64,000 nucleotides of DNA from Monosporascus cannonballus (taxonomy: Eukaryota; Ascomycota; Sordariomycetes; Xylariales): positions 186,001-250,000 of the forward strand of contig QJNS01000105.1 of NCBI GenBank assembly GCA_004154925.1, in the 5' to 3' direction. Below the pieces are notes generated by a model. That model was not told the DNA's origin, did not search any database, and was given only the letters and a program-made list of their open reading frames with translations. Position 1 is the stretch's first letter. Each line of letters starts with the position of its first letter. The position numbers were made by a program, and so were the translations under genes. Shown here one piece after another: positions 37,011 to 48,989 of the stretch.

Positions 37011-37500
37011 GCTTAAATAAAAGGGAAAATAAGCACCAAGGAAAATTGCTCCTTTAATGCTTCCGGCAATAAATATGGGCCAGTTCTATATATTTCCGAC
37101 TTAATCATATTGCATAACAAATATATATTATTAAGCACAGAAAAGGCGCCTCGTCTATAAACCCTCATCGCCTTTACGGATCTCCACCCGAATAAGGGCA
37201 GGGCCGCAGGGCTAAATAGCTTAACCTGCGTAGGAGTCCCCTTACCTTACCTAATCCAACGGACCAATATGAGAAATATTCGGTACATCGGATTTCCTCA
37301 AATCGAACAAGGATCACAACGATAAACATAATAGTTACCTTTTTATATCCACCCTTTGGGATATTTTTTTTTTGCACACCTTATTAGTAAATCTGCTAAG
37401 GAAAAGTCGGAAAGTTAGGGTTCATTTTATGTCATAGGAGCTATTCGGGGTTGATCAGCGACCATGGGCGCGTTCGTAAATTTTAAGAATTTTACAAGCC
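37011..37500. other. Between glycosidase-like gene and GC-rich island
   Basis: Minus-strand sequence from 37380 to 37010 has a 67-codon open frame (37377-37174) and low-complexity AT; it could be the upstream region of the glycosidase-like gene. Nothing else recognised. Confidence 0.35.
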
Positions 37501-38790
37501 GTGCCATCCTGCAAAGATTTACCGAATTAAACGTATAATGCGTTACCGTACATGGCACGAGCTCCAATTACTCCGTTATTACGTGCCTGCCCAGAACCCC
37601 GGATACGGTTGCGTTTATACTTTTTTTCTGCAGCTTGTCGTCCGCGCGCGGGTCGCCTATGTCGAGCCTAGGAAATACAGAGGTTGTAATCGCCATAATA
37701 ATGTCGCTACCCGCGATCCTGGCAAACTCCTTATTGGCGTCCGGGCTATTACGTTACGCATCGGTTACGTATACGACCTCGATTTTTATGTTGCATTTGG
37801 ACGTGATCCGGGCTTAGCTTATCGGGTGTCCACAAAGGCGCGTTCGTACCCGAGCCGATATTGTTGGGCATGCCGAGAACGAGGCGCCGGACGGCCCACC
37901 TTAAAAGTTGGGGCAAATTAACATGATTTCTTTCGGGAACCCTTTCTGGGCGGCAGGGGCGATGCTCGGGATGTATACGGACGGGGTCGTAATCGCCTTG
38001 GCCTCGCTCTTTTTGTCCTGGAACTTGGACGAGGACGGAGGATTGCTAGGGGTTATTTATTCGATTTCGCTTTTCTGCTTTGGATACCTCGAGGCTGTTA
38101 AAAGAGTACTTACATATGATCGCGTTCTTATGGATCTTGGACTCGTTTGCATAAGCCGGCATCCGGCGCCGTTAGTCTGCTTCCGTCCATGTTTTCGATA
38201 CGTTAACATCCCGTATCTCGCGTTTACCTCCGCTCCCCGTCACGTTCTTTTTGGCTTGATCTGCGCGTCTTTACTCGGGGAGGCGTCATATACGGACCGG
38301 GCACCGGCGTACCAGATACCCCACCCCTCCGCCATGTATATGCCCGGCCGTTCGTCCTCTCGTCCTCTAGGAACATCACCACTGTCGCCATCTCCGTTAC
38401 CAGCGATACAAAGATCGTGGGCAAAAAGGCCGTCTCCACATTAGGCTCAGGTTCAGCATTAAGTGCCACAACTTCGTCCACCCTAAGAAGGTCGACTGGC
38501 ACGGGGCCTCCGTAGACGGCCGGAGTTTTCGAGTACCATCATGGTAACCCCTAACCAAGCCCGCGGTTGCGCAATCGCTTCTGAGCCAGACGAGGGACGC
38601 TTTCATAAAAACGAACCCGTTTGCGTCCAAGCCTCTCAACCCGTACGAGCGTATCTGTAATAAACAAGTAATAGCTAGCGTTCGGAATAACCTGGCCCTT
38701 TCACCTCGCGACGAGGTTCGAAATAATGCATACGTCCTCATATTAATCAAAACTGGACGCTTCCGGATATGCACTTAAAGGATTACGAAT
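37501..38790. pseudogene. GC-rich gene remnant, copy A (two segments on opposite strands)
   Basis: GC-rich with strong G/C preference at third codon positions. Minus strand 38050-37500: a frame with SKFQDKKSEAKAITTPSVY and, after a frame change, IGSGTNAPLWTPDKLS and SDIIMAITTSVFPRLDIGD. Plus strand 38270-38780: frames with NITTVAISVTSDTKIVG, IKCHNFVHPKKVDWHG and AVAQSLLSQTRDAF.KTNPFA. The same peptides occur, in order and on one strand, in copy B, so this copy has apparently suffered an internal inversion as well as frame shifts. Family not recognised. Confidence 0.4.
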
Positions 38791-39380
38791 ACGGGACGGG
38801 CTTATCCTTTATAAACGACAAACGGCAGTTAGCAAAACGCCGGGCTTTTACGCATATAAGATGGTTAGGCAAGTCCTGTCGGTTTAGGTAGGTAAAAGTC
38901 GAATATTGGTCCGCCGGTCGAATTATTCCATGGCTTTGCGGGAAATCTGTTCCAGAACCCGGACGGGGTATCGCCAGGAACCGTAATGTTCGTTTACGAC
39001 TTAATCCTTTTTGTTAAAGGATCGTCGTACGGAACCTTTTTTTGCAAAAGCTCCTTTACGCATTGTTTTTTTCGATTCTGCGGTTTTGCCATGTGGTCGT
39101 TAAGCTAGAGAATGGTGCATAATCGAGAGCATAACGCTAAAAACGAACGTGTACCGAACAAGTGCTCTACGTATTAAGGAAGCACCGTAACTATGGGGCT
39201 TCACTGTATACCATTAGGATCGCGTACCCCGAGCGGAACCAGAAAGGGAAACTCGAGATGTACAGCCCTTACATTTCGAACAGATGGGTGATTACGTATC
39301 CGAGGTGCAACTACATGACCACCGTAAGGATAAAGTAAGTCGGGCCCTTTAACTTCGGCGGAGGCTCGATCCAGACTCTG
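38791..39380. other. Spacer between the two GC-rich copies
   Basis: Mixed composition. A plus-strand fragment at 39200-39400 (LEMYSPYISNRWVITYPRC, then FNFGGGSIQTLGYM) looks coding but was not recognised; it may belong to copy B. Confidence 0.3.
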
Positions 39381-41689
39381 GGCTACATGGTCAGGTTGAT
39401 CCACTGCAAACATTGCCTGGCCACCATAAAGGGGCATTCGAGGTAGCCTTTACTTCCCCCCAAGGCCAGGCTCCTAAGTGCGAAGGGTATCGAAAAGTAC
39501 CCCGCAATCGCCTGGATGCGGAAGAACGCATCGAGTCTATCGAGCCCATGACGGGCACCCTGGCTGACGGCTTTATGCTTGAGCACCAGAACGCAACCGC
39601 GTTCTACGAGCCCAACATATCTAAGTGCGTTAACTACCACCTCGGCTTAGACGGCGGCTACTTTATCAGCAAAAACCAGAACCCGACCTCGCGCTGGGAG
39701 GGCGAGGGGTTGATCTGGCGTTTATGTGCAGCGCCGGGGTGATTAGGGGAACGGCACCAGCGGGGAAGGAGACGTTAACGAGGCAGCGCTGGGAGGGGGT
39801 GCGGGATAAGGAGGTGCCGGAAACGGGGGCGGAAAACGAACGGGAACACAAGGCGCCAGCTTAGACGAAAGCGAATTCGATACGCGCAAGGACCCGATTA
39901 TGTGCAAATACATATTCACGATTTGCAAAATGGACAAGATAAGCAACGAGCCCGAGCTAAAGGTGTATAACGCCTTCGAGGACGCCGGCTTTCGGGAGGG
40001 GACCTAGACGGGGCTGGGCAGGGGTTTCGACAAGTGGCTAATTGCACGGGGATGGAGATGATGTTCAGGATTTGCACGTCGTACGTCGCAGGCCTCGACG
40101 ATGAGGGGAAGCGGCGTGCATATCAGGACAAGGTCGTTCCCGCCACGATGCGAACCCAAGGAGTAGGCCCGGTTTACGAGCGTGTCGCGGTATAAATCCG
40201 AAAACGCGACCAGGAGCCCCGGGTATTAATACGATATGGAGGTAGCTAGTTCGACAAACCATATATTCGAACGAAATTTGACCAGCAACGACCACCATTA
40301 CATAACGACTATTGCGACCAACATCGAAAAGAGCACCGTGTCCGCCCCTAAATCCGCGCCTGCAACCAGCCTCGGGAAGCTGGACGATAACAAGGCGAGG
40401 GTCGACATTATCTCCCGGGCCGTAGCCAAGCCTACAATCGGAGACGAGGGCTAGGAGTACGACGGCGCCGAGGCTGTGGAGGAGTATGCTAATTCCAGTT
40501 CGGAGGCGTCCATGGATAAGGCCGAGCCCAGTGACGAGACCGAGAAGTTCAGAAGCAAGTTCGCGGCCAAGAAGCCCGCCTCCGTCGCCGGGATGAGCAC
40601 CCTTACGTATAGCCCCGCCGGCGTCATCGGCGGCAAGAATATCGATTCGGGTACCAACGAGCCCAAGTGGACGAAGGAGGACCTGGTGGTGATCTTAGCC
40701 AGTTAACGGGAGGCCCGAGCTCAAGATCGGCGCGCATTTTACAAGGTTCGGCTTCTCGATGGCCAACCTCGGCCCCATTTTCGAGACGGTAAATATGGCC
40801 GTGCCCGGGGTCCTGGATAGTATGTTGTCCATAGCCGGGTACTACTGGACCAAACCTGAGGCGCCAGCCCAGGGACATACTCGGACGCCATTAAGACTAC
40901 GCACCGGACCTCGCACCTCCCCTCGGCCATGCGTATGCTCGGGAGGTCGTCCTCCAAGGGCGTCGCCACGATCGCCATCTCCGTGGCCTGCAACTCGAAG
41001 ACGGTAGGCGGCAAGGTTATCCCTAGCAGTACTAACGACTTCGGGTTTAGCGTCAAATGCCATAACCTCGTCCATCTCGAGAAGGTCTACTGGCATGGCC
41101 CCCAGCCGTCGGCTTCCGTCGGCGTCGAGCTCGAGGGAGCTGGTGGCTTCGGTCCACGCCCTGAACCAGCGGTTGCCCAGTCGCTCCTGAGCCAGACGGG
41201 GGACGCGTTTGGAGGTACGAACCCCTTCGCGTCCAAGCCGAACGGGATTAACCGCCTTAGTACGAGCGCGAACTTGTAGATGATGCGCTAGATGACACCA
41301 CGATTACGTCTCCCTTCTCCCTTCGCAATAACGGTCCAGACGATCCAGAGGCGACGTTAAGAAAGCGTTTCGGTAAATTGAACCCTTTGGTTAATAGATA
41401 TGCTGTTGATCGTCGCCTATTTTCGGTCGTGCTATATCTGATTACGGATAACGTCGGACGCGTTCCCTATAACCAACCTAATGCTAGCACGAACGTTATC
41501 AGCGTTAATCGAGAACGTACCGCTAGTCGCAACCGCGGCTCCTCGGATGGATTCGTTAGAAGGGGTGGATTTCCCACCCTTTTCATATCCTTCCCGGGGC
41601 CCGCCCCGCGGGGGGCGAAAAGGGGGGGAAGGGGGGGAAGGGGGGGGATGAATCCTGGCTTAGGAGTTAGTTGGTTTTATTACGCGTAG
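39381..41689 (+). pseudogene. GC-rich gene remnant, copy B
   Basis: Plus-strand frames with marked G/C third positions, changing frame several times. In order: 39413-39740 (GAFEVAFTSPQGQAPKCEGY.., LDGGYFISKNQNPTSRWEGE); 39860-40040 (MCKYIFTICKMDKISNEPEL, GRGFDKWLIARGW); 40056-40300 (MMFRICTSYVAGLDDEGKRR); 40236-40706 (acidic, Ser-rich; then IDSGTNEPKWTKEDLVVI); 40759-41280 (VATIAISVACNSKTVGGKVI, VKCHNLVHLEKVYWHG, QSLLSQTGDAFGGTNPFASK); 41281-41600 (YERELVDDALDDTTITSPFS). No family recognised. The frame changes could be introns or decay. Copy A repeats the middle and C-terminal parts. Confidence 0.4.
41603..41648. repeat. G-rich low-complexity tract
   Basis: After a GC-rich inverted repeat (CCCGGGGCCCGCCCCGCGGGGGGC) come three runs of 7-8 G separated by AA. 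Capable of forming G-quadruplexes. A matching C-rich tract lies at 43929-43954 in the opposite orientation. Confidence 0.7.
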
Positions 41690-43509
41690 GGCTTGGTGAT
41701 GCCCCTAGCCTTTAGTTATTTTTGTATTATACTTAAAAGCTGCCTCCGAGCATTTTAATTTCCACAACTTTGCGGATAATACTTTCGATTATAGTTATAT
41801 AATAATTACCGCGAACTGCGTTATTATTGGTACGGCCTATCTAAAATCCCTGTCGTTCTGGTAATTAAATGCATTATCGGCTGATCCCTTTTAACCTCTC
41901 TGGATGTTAACCATGTTATTATCCCAGTTGATACTGCCCCCTGCCTGCGCCCTGGATCCTTTGCCCGCGAAGTTAACGGTCCGGGTTCGGATTTGAATAC
42001 CACTTATTATCATCGATATGAGTTCCGAACTTTATTAACCTGGCCCTTTCCCTATACGCGTTTCGTAACGGTAAGTAGTAGCAGGCATAACAGAGATAAG
42101 ATATACTCGTGCTCACCAATGGGATCCTTATTTTGTTAGCTTTTTTTCGTCGTTCGACATTTTATCTCCATGGCTAATAATTCAGGGTGATAATTATTAT
42201 TGGGGACCAGGGGACGCATAAATTATAAAGTAAGGGCCGATAAATTCAAAACTACCTAGTGGATATCATATTGAGAAGAAATACAGCCGGTGAACGAGCG
42301 TATATATACCTTATGCTGCCATAACTGGGAGATATAGCCCCGGATTAAGTCCAGTTACTGTTGGATTCCCAGCCGCTAAATGCCTTTTTCCCCGTTATTT
42401 TTCCAATTAAGTAATATCTATTATTTTCGACCTATTCGGGAGAAACCCTAACTATCTGAAATAAGATAAAGTTTCTGGGTATAATGGTTGTCGGAGAGGT
42501 TACTCTTAATTCAGTTTCGCCCTTAAGGGTTACTTAAAAGATCTCGAAAGTACCATGGTAGGCTTGGACATATTGATATATGGGTTGTCCCATGCTGTTC
42601 TTAATTGGGCACTGCCTTATGTAATTAGTTTCTATAAGGATTTCAAGCATATAGAATAATTGCAAACCTTGCTAATCAAAAATGAAAATTTCACAAGACT
42701 GAATAACGGCCTAATAGATATGTCGGCCTGTTTATATAGCATCGATGTGAATTCGTAAAAGAATTTATTACGATACGAGTCGTTTACCTGAATGAGTTAT
42801 TTAAAAATACAGAATAGCCTTGCTGGATGGTAATGAGCTGGCTGTAGGTTGAATGGAACGGGAATGGAGTGCATCGAAGCGAAAGTGAACTGGAGAGCCC
42901 GTGAAGCTATTGGGTCATAGAAAGCCTGATATACCTATTCGCATAGCGATTGTTTGATTTTTCGTTGCGAGCTTAATAGGTCGCGACTGGGGATCTGGTT
43001 AATGATTTTAATACGCCCTTTAAGTATCTTTAATATATTTTGTGCCATGTTGGTAAAGCTATGGAGGGACCGAAAAAATAGGTACAGCCTTAGTTTCTAT
43101 GTAAGTATTATATACACCTCCGGCCTTACGTAATATTACGTTCCCCGTATAATTTTTATACCGCATATAGGATATAGGCTGTATATAACGCTAAACTCCG
43201 AATATAGCATGGCTGTAATTATATTACCTGACTAGGTAGAATACTGATATTGGACCCTTAGCGATATTGCTAAATTGTTAAATGCACGTACCTTCCTGGT
43301 TATAAACGGGCTCCGAAGCCAAGGTTTTAATAGGGCAATGTTTCAAATTTCGATAATTTGCTTACTTAAAGTGGCTGATCGGTAGTTCATACATTAACCC
43401 TTACTGTAGATGTAAGCTCCCGCTTAGGTCCGATTATGTCAAGCATAAGATTTTTTTTTTTTTCCCAGGGACATCGTACGGCCTTATGCAAATTAACAAC
43501 CAGGTTTGC
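41690..43509. other. Stretch without recognised gene
   Basis: About 1.8 kb of mid-AT sequence. No frame gave a recognisable product, even read through TAA/TAG. A T13-14 run lies at 43449-43462. Confidence 0.4.
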
Positions 43510-44990
43510 TTATCTCCCAAATATCGAAACGCGACTGGTATCTGTCGATCGGGTCAAAAGCATAGAAAACCAGCCGCTTACCTGCATTTGAACGATTACC
43601 CGATTCCAGCCCCTATTTGCCTCCCGCCCCCACATTACCTGTCGGTTTACGGGAATGGAATTTAAATGGTTGACTTTGGTAATTTTATAATCCCGTTGCA
43701 TTAACGGGTAAACCTGTATTATTATTATTTGATTTATTAAGATACCGGAGGAGAAAATTACCAAAGGAAGTTAGCAAAATGAGAAATTGCGCGGAAGTAT
43801 TAATTAATATCCCGTTTCGTTATTGTTTATATAGCTATTATTATTTTTGGATGCAATATTGTGTTACAAATGCTAAGACGAGGTCTCGTATATTACATGA
43901 TGTGTTTTATGCGCCCCATTTGGGCGTCCGCCCCCTTCCCCCCCTTCCCCCCACGCCTATAACCTTTAAAGACCAATTATAAACCTTTACCATATTAGTG
44001 GCACATAATTGATTCCGCTTGGGAAGGCTATTACGGCATTTCGCCCAGACTAAATAATTGCTTAATAAAATACGTACAAGTAAGGTATTACTAGTACTGG
44101 GCTTCGCATATAATGTCAGGGGCTTGCTAATGATAAAAGATCGATACATCCGATGACTTGGTAGGAAAGCTTTAGAGATATTATTGTTGGCGTGCCATAG
44201 GCGCTAGCGCTTAGGGCGATTAATAAAGAAATCCTCAAATATTAAGGGTTATATTGGATGGCTATGTAGGAAGGTATTTTTGCCCTTGGATCTTTTTTTT
44301 AGATGATTTCCCAGAGAGAAACTTTTCGCGCTATCTCCCTTGCTTTTTACCGAATAAACTAATTAACGCGTATAAGTACATGCGCCTAAGGCCTCCTTTC
44401 TTGACATATCCCTTTTGGCCCTTTCAACCTCAGACAGGTATTTCGGCCCTTCCGAGCTCTGGGAAAGCGGTCATGCCGATCTGGATAATCCCCCTTATTT
44501 TCTTTTCTTGCCATCAGCCTTCCGCTGCGCAAATGCACGTAACGTTTGCACAAAGGGGGTCAGGTTTATGCCATGTACCCAGTACAGTTTAATGTACGCT
44601 GTGCCGAATCCATCACCCGACCTTAATGGAGAAAACATCGGACAAAAAGAGCGGTATCCCTGGCTAAAATTGCCGCAGATCCTAACCATAAGGCGTAATA
44701 GGTATGAGAACGGTTATATGTACTGCAGTACGTTATTTTGAGAAAGAGTCCTAATAATAATATTCGAGGCAATGTCCGGAAAGGGCGGCCGTAACCCAGA
44801 TGTTTTGCGGGCCTACCGAGGATTCTTACGGGGGGAGCTATATGGTAAGGTGGTTCTAAAAGGCGACCTCCCTTTTTATCGCCCAAAATCATAATGCACA
44901 TATTATTAATACACCCGGGTTAACAAAGGTCCGCTTTGTTTTATGGCAGGGCAGGATAATCTGCTGGCATTGATTTGCTAGCACGTCTGG
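43510..44990. other. Weak coding-like stretches, unrecognised
   Basis: Minus-strand open frames at 43764-43510 (84 codons) and, read through TAA/TAG, 44760-44260 look vaguely coding. Plus-strand frames at 44254-44741 compete with the second. None was recognised. Confidence 0.2.
43929..43954. repeat. C-rich low-complexity tract
   Basis: C runs of 5-8 separated by TT; on the other strand it gives the same G7-AA-G7 pattern as 41622-41648, so the two tracts form an inverted pair about 2.3 kb apart. Confidence 0.6.
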
Positions 44991-45414
44991 CGTATTATTT
45001 TTGGCGTTTAAATAAAACTTTAACAGTTAATTTCGCATCGCCTATATTAAAAGCGTACTTTAATGATCCTGGAATAACTTAGGCGGGGTTAAATCTGCGG
45101 GGTCCCGTAGTATTAAAAATAGCCTTTACCTTTTTGGGTTATTTGCATTAACGTAACCAACCAGTCGGGAATTACTCGCTAGCATTAATTCGGCATCCCT
45201 ATTAATTATTTTACCAGGTTCGGCCCGGATTATGCGCAAAATTCCGATTTTCAGTCGCAGCCATTTTTGTTTTAAACCATTGGCCGCTTAATCCATGTAG
45301 GCTATTTGTACAATATCAGCCGGTATACAGGTCGCTTATCGGCTCTCCATGCCGGAAATAAACAGAGATAACCTAATCCGCCAATAATAAGGAGGAGGAA
45401 CTAGCCAAAGCGCC

Positions 45415-45440
45415 AAAAAAAAAAAAAAAAAAAAAAAAAA
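45415..45440. repeat. A26 homopolymer
   Basis: Twenty-six consecutive A, the longest pure run in the window. It could be the tail of a retroposed sequence or a microsatellite; no reverse transcriptase or target duplication was recognised next to it. Confidence 0.8.
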
Positions 45441-45596
45441 CTTTAAATAAGCAAATTATCTCTCGTTTCACTAATACCTATGACGATACCGAAACAGCTT
45501 ATTCTGGAACGCGGGAAATGGCGCATACAATGCCGGCTAATACTAAATTAACATATTGGTTAATATTATCTCCGTACGATTACTAAGTAATGCTGA

Positions 45597-46199
45597 AAAA
45601 ATATAAAGGAGAAATTAAGCATTACCGTAGAACCATCACAAGTAAAATTGTAATCAACTTACGAGGATGGATATTCATGGAAGGTTCTTCCCGAAAAGGA
45701 ACACCTGTTCTCCAAGAATTTAAATAATCATTCCACAAACGCGTATAAAGATCTATGCGACGGGATTAAGATTACTTTCGAGGCAGTCCGGGCGACGCAG
45801 AAATCCATTCAGGGCCAGGCCGCATCTGTAAATATCTATTTAGGTGGCCACTCGGCCGCATCCACTAACCGGCAATAAAGCGTTACCGATCCTGAATTTC
45901 CAAATTTTATATCGCGTATTAATAAGCTCCAGGTCCAGAAAAATTATTCGACCCAGCAGCTTAACCTTCTAAGGCTGCAATTAAAGGCCGAAAACAAGCT
46001 ACGACTTAGCCTCAATAAAAAGCTGAAACTGGCTTACGAGAAATCTAAAAACCTACAAGAAAAGTTACAGAGCGCAATCCGCCAAAAGAACTACTTCCGT
46101 ACTATGGCTTTAAGGTATTCGCAGGGCGTTTCTAAGATGATACCCATTTTAAGCGATCTTCAAGGGAATCCCGGTATCACAAACGAAGGATTTATATAA
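45597..46199 (+). pseudogene. Coiled-coil protein gene, unrecognised
   Basis: About 200 codons in one frame, with TAA at 45651 and one TAA in the middle (..TNRQ-stop-SVTDPEF). The N-terminal part has YEDGYSWKVLPEKEHLFSKN; the C-terminal half is a long heptad-like helix (QQLNLLRLQLKAENKLRLSL, KNLQEKLQSAIRQKN). The TAA at 46197 is probably the natural end, 182 bp before the ATG of the membrane protein gene. No start ATG seen in frame, so a 5' exon may be missing. First of four consecutive plus-strand small genes. Confidence 0.5.
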
Positions 46200-46380
46200 A
46201 TTGGATGTAAGCCGTTTTTGGCCATTATTTCTTATACTTAAGTCCCAGCCCATTTCAGCAATCCGACGCTTACCATATTCATATTCCGTTATAATTTTCT
46301 CTCGTTCGCTGTATTTCGCTTTATTGCTCTTTAATTACGTTAACCTTTTTATTACTACTTGCATTTTATTACTGTCCGCC

Positions 46381-47226
46381 ATGCGTAACAAAACCAAAAC
46401 AATTACGTCAGCCGTCTTATTAATTGGTACAGCCGTCGCCTTCGTCGTAGGCATCGCCAAAAAAGAGATGCGCACGAGCGGGATAGCCAAAATCCAGTTA
46501 AAGCTGCTAGACCTAAAGCGTCGAAAGCCCCTCGACCTCTTCGATAATATTCAACTTCCTGACATTACTCAAATACCTAACATTACACTGCCTCCGGAGG
46601 TGACGGAACTTCCTGATGTTGCTGGGTTGCCGGACATCCCAACTAAAGCGAAAAACGTTATCTCAAATATTGCAACTCGAATTTCTGAGGGCATAAGCCA
46701 GGCAACAGGCGCCATTAGCTCTATTTTGGGCAATATCCCCCAGGATATCACTATTGGGACAGAGCAAATCTGCTCCACCGCCAAAAATAACGAAAACGAC
46801 TGTCGGGAAATTCCTTCGGACCTTTCCGCCCTATTCCCAAGCCCTCTTAATTCTTTCCTGGATCTCACTAGCATTGCCTCGCCTATATCTACGGTGCTCA
46901 AAATTAACGTTCGCTTATGTTTAATTATTACATTAATCGGGGTTATCCTGCTAGGCGCCATAAGGTTTACCCTTTCCGTTATTAGTGTAAGCACTTTTGG
47001 AATATTATCGCTTATACTTAGTTAAAAAGCTTTGGTCGAGGCGGCTGGCGCGCTTTTTATTCTGGTTCCATTAATTTTGGCATTAGTTATTATATTTTCA
47101 ATACTTTTACTTCTTCGAAAGGTTAGCTTTCTAATAGTAGAGAATGGCGATCTTGTATGGTGTCTTGGTATCGCGTTCGGAATAGCTGTGCTTGGTATTA
47201 CGGCCCAGCACTTGCCTTATTTGTAG
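46381..47226 (+). pseudogene. Four-helix membrane protein, SUR7/PalI-like topology
   Basis: ATG at 46381 (an upstream TTG-started extension to 46201 looks like leader sequence). The frame runs to TAG at 47224 with one internal TAA (47023-47025), at a position read as Gln. Helix 1 is at residues ~7-26 (ITSAVLLIGTAVAFVVGIA). A ~150-residue outer loop follows, with Pro/Leu/Asp-rich repeats and a pair of Cys. Three more helices are near residues 178-202, 218-240 and 251-272. One helix, a long loop, then three helices is the layout of fungal SUR7/PalI plasma membrane proteins. Family assignment is by topology only. Confidence 0.5.
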
Positions 47227-47478
47227 GGAATAGATTCTGGTATTATGACGGGACGCTTTTGGCCTTTGCCGTTTTTTGCTAGACGCCATATATTAGGCTT
47301 TGGTAGCCCTTAGTTTTTAATATATTACCCTCGGTGTCTCGTTATTCCCCTTGCTCATAAATAGAATAACACTTTTGCCCAGTTCTGTATGCCTAGAATT
47401 TAAAGCGAATTATAGCGGATTCTTGCATTCTCTTTCGGGCCTAAGAAACTAATTATTCCACTTTTTCACTTGGCAACC

Positions 47479-47940
47479 ATGGCAGCTACAGAGATAGACT
47501 CCATGATTAATAACCTTATTCACCGACTGGAAAATATGGGGAATGCCGAGGAATTATCAAAACTGCACCGGCTTGAAGAAGAATCGCTATATTTATAATA
47601 AGAGATACGAACTACCGAGGAATACCTTTCCAGCGTACAGTCCCTGTTCCAAGAAATCACCAAAATCCTCCATATCTTTTCCTCAATCTTTAAAGCTTTT
47701 GACGGAAAGATAAAGAAGGCGGAGAATGCCTGGACCTCCTATTGGGGGATAGCTTAGCAGTATAATGACGCAAATTTCGAGATGGAATCCGTGGCGTCAT
47801 AAGCCTATCTTTTCGCTACCGGGTTGGATAGAGTTTCGGCAGGTTCTTCAAGAACGCCGCGAATAAATTCAGGCCTTCGGATTATCTTAAATAATTCCAC
47901 AAAAGTGCCATTTATCCCTCGAGTATGTTTGTTTATCTTA
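47479..47940 (+). pseudogene. Helical protein gene, unrecognised
   Basis: ATG at 47479 (MAATEIDSMINNLIHRLENM). Helical throughout, with a Trp-rich patch (AENAWTSYWGIA). Interrupted by TAA-TAA after SLYL, TAG after WGIA and TAA after SVAS, all plausible Gln sites. Near 47840 the frame changes into FFKNAANKFRPSDYL. No family recognised. Same strand as its neighbours. Confidence 0.45.
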
Positions 47941-48063
47941 TTGGACCATGTGGTGAAATTTTCGATATCCTTTTTTGCTTATTGATGCGTCTGCTCCAGA
48001 ATATGAATACGGGCAGTAAGTGACTGGACTTAAGTGGTTAAAAGTTAAAAAGAGATATGGATT

Positions 48064-48435
48064 ATGGAGTCGAGTAATAAGGACGAGGCGTTACTTGGGA
48101 ATTGCTAATCCCACGGCATACTGGGATTTGCCGGAAGCCCTATATTCCCGGAGTTCGGAGCAGCCACCAGTACGTTTATACCGAAAGCATCGAAGCCGAA
48201 GGTATTAGCAGATTGGAGGTCTGATTTTTGGAGAGATTGCCAGTTTAACGCCTGCGATAACGAGAGGAGCAAGTCCAAGTTATCAGACCTAATATCGACC
48301 GCTTGCGCCGAGCTAGTACGCGGTAATTCGGAAGATCTTAAGGTAACGTCCGCAGGATTGATCGTATCCGATATTGTAGGGCATGAAGCTATGCGGGAAA
48401 TGGTGGACGGATTTGGGATTCTTAATGAAGATTGA
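48064..48435 (+). pseudogene. Small protein gene (123 codons), unrecognised
   Basis: ATG at 48064 to TGA at 48433, one frame, one TAA after LGNC. The product is soluble-looking, with DWRSDFWRDCQFNACDNERS and a Gly/Met-rich C-terminus. Ends with TGA. Last of the four small plus-strand genes; the shared strand, close spacing and similar decay suggest they belong together, but no operon-like mechanism is implied. Confidence 0.5.
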
Positions 48436-48989
48436 ATGTTGTTCCGGTATTTGCGTTGATAACTATTTCCGGGACTAAAACTGTACTTAAATTACGAGGT
48501 CTAACTTGTATGGGACTATTCGCTCAAGATCCCTCGGCTCCTTTTTCCGATCAGAAGTTCGGGTGCTAAATATAATGCGTTACGACCCAAGGTAGTTATC
48601 CTCAGCCTTAATGTATTGTTAGGATAATTACCGAACGGTTACGAGAATATCCGATCGTGGTTTAAGTGATATAGGGTTAAGGGAGTTTATTATTCGTAAA
48701 GTTTTATCCCTTACTGTGTGATTTTTAGGTACGTTGGAAATTCTTAAAAACAAATATCGCTTGGCGTTTACCCTCCCCGTTAATAATACAGCTTTTACCT
48801 AAGCAGTTTTTAAAGTTGTAGGGTAATAAAACGAAGGAAAACTTATCCCCAATAGCTTTTCGGCCCGATATTGCTTACGCAACATTTCCTACCTAACAAT
48901 ATGTGATTACCCGAAACGGTTAGCAATCGTAAAACGAACACTGTAAATAAGCACGGGGAACCCAAAGTCCTGAAACGGACGCCTATATA
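48436..48989. other. Stretch without recognised gene
   Basis: Mid-AT sequence. Minus-strand open frames at 48843-49122 are short and overlap one another. Nothing recognised. Confidence 0.35.

Noticed and set aside
37501..41689. Endogenous viral element in the GC-rich island
   Set aside because: No polymerase or capsid motif could be named; only unusual composition supported the idea.
46201..46380. N-terminal extension of the membrane protein from a TTG at 46201
   Set aside because: No ATG; the ATG at 46381 gives a normal start just before the first membrane helix.
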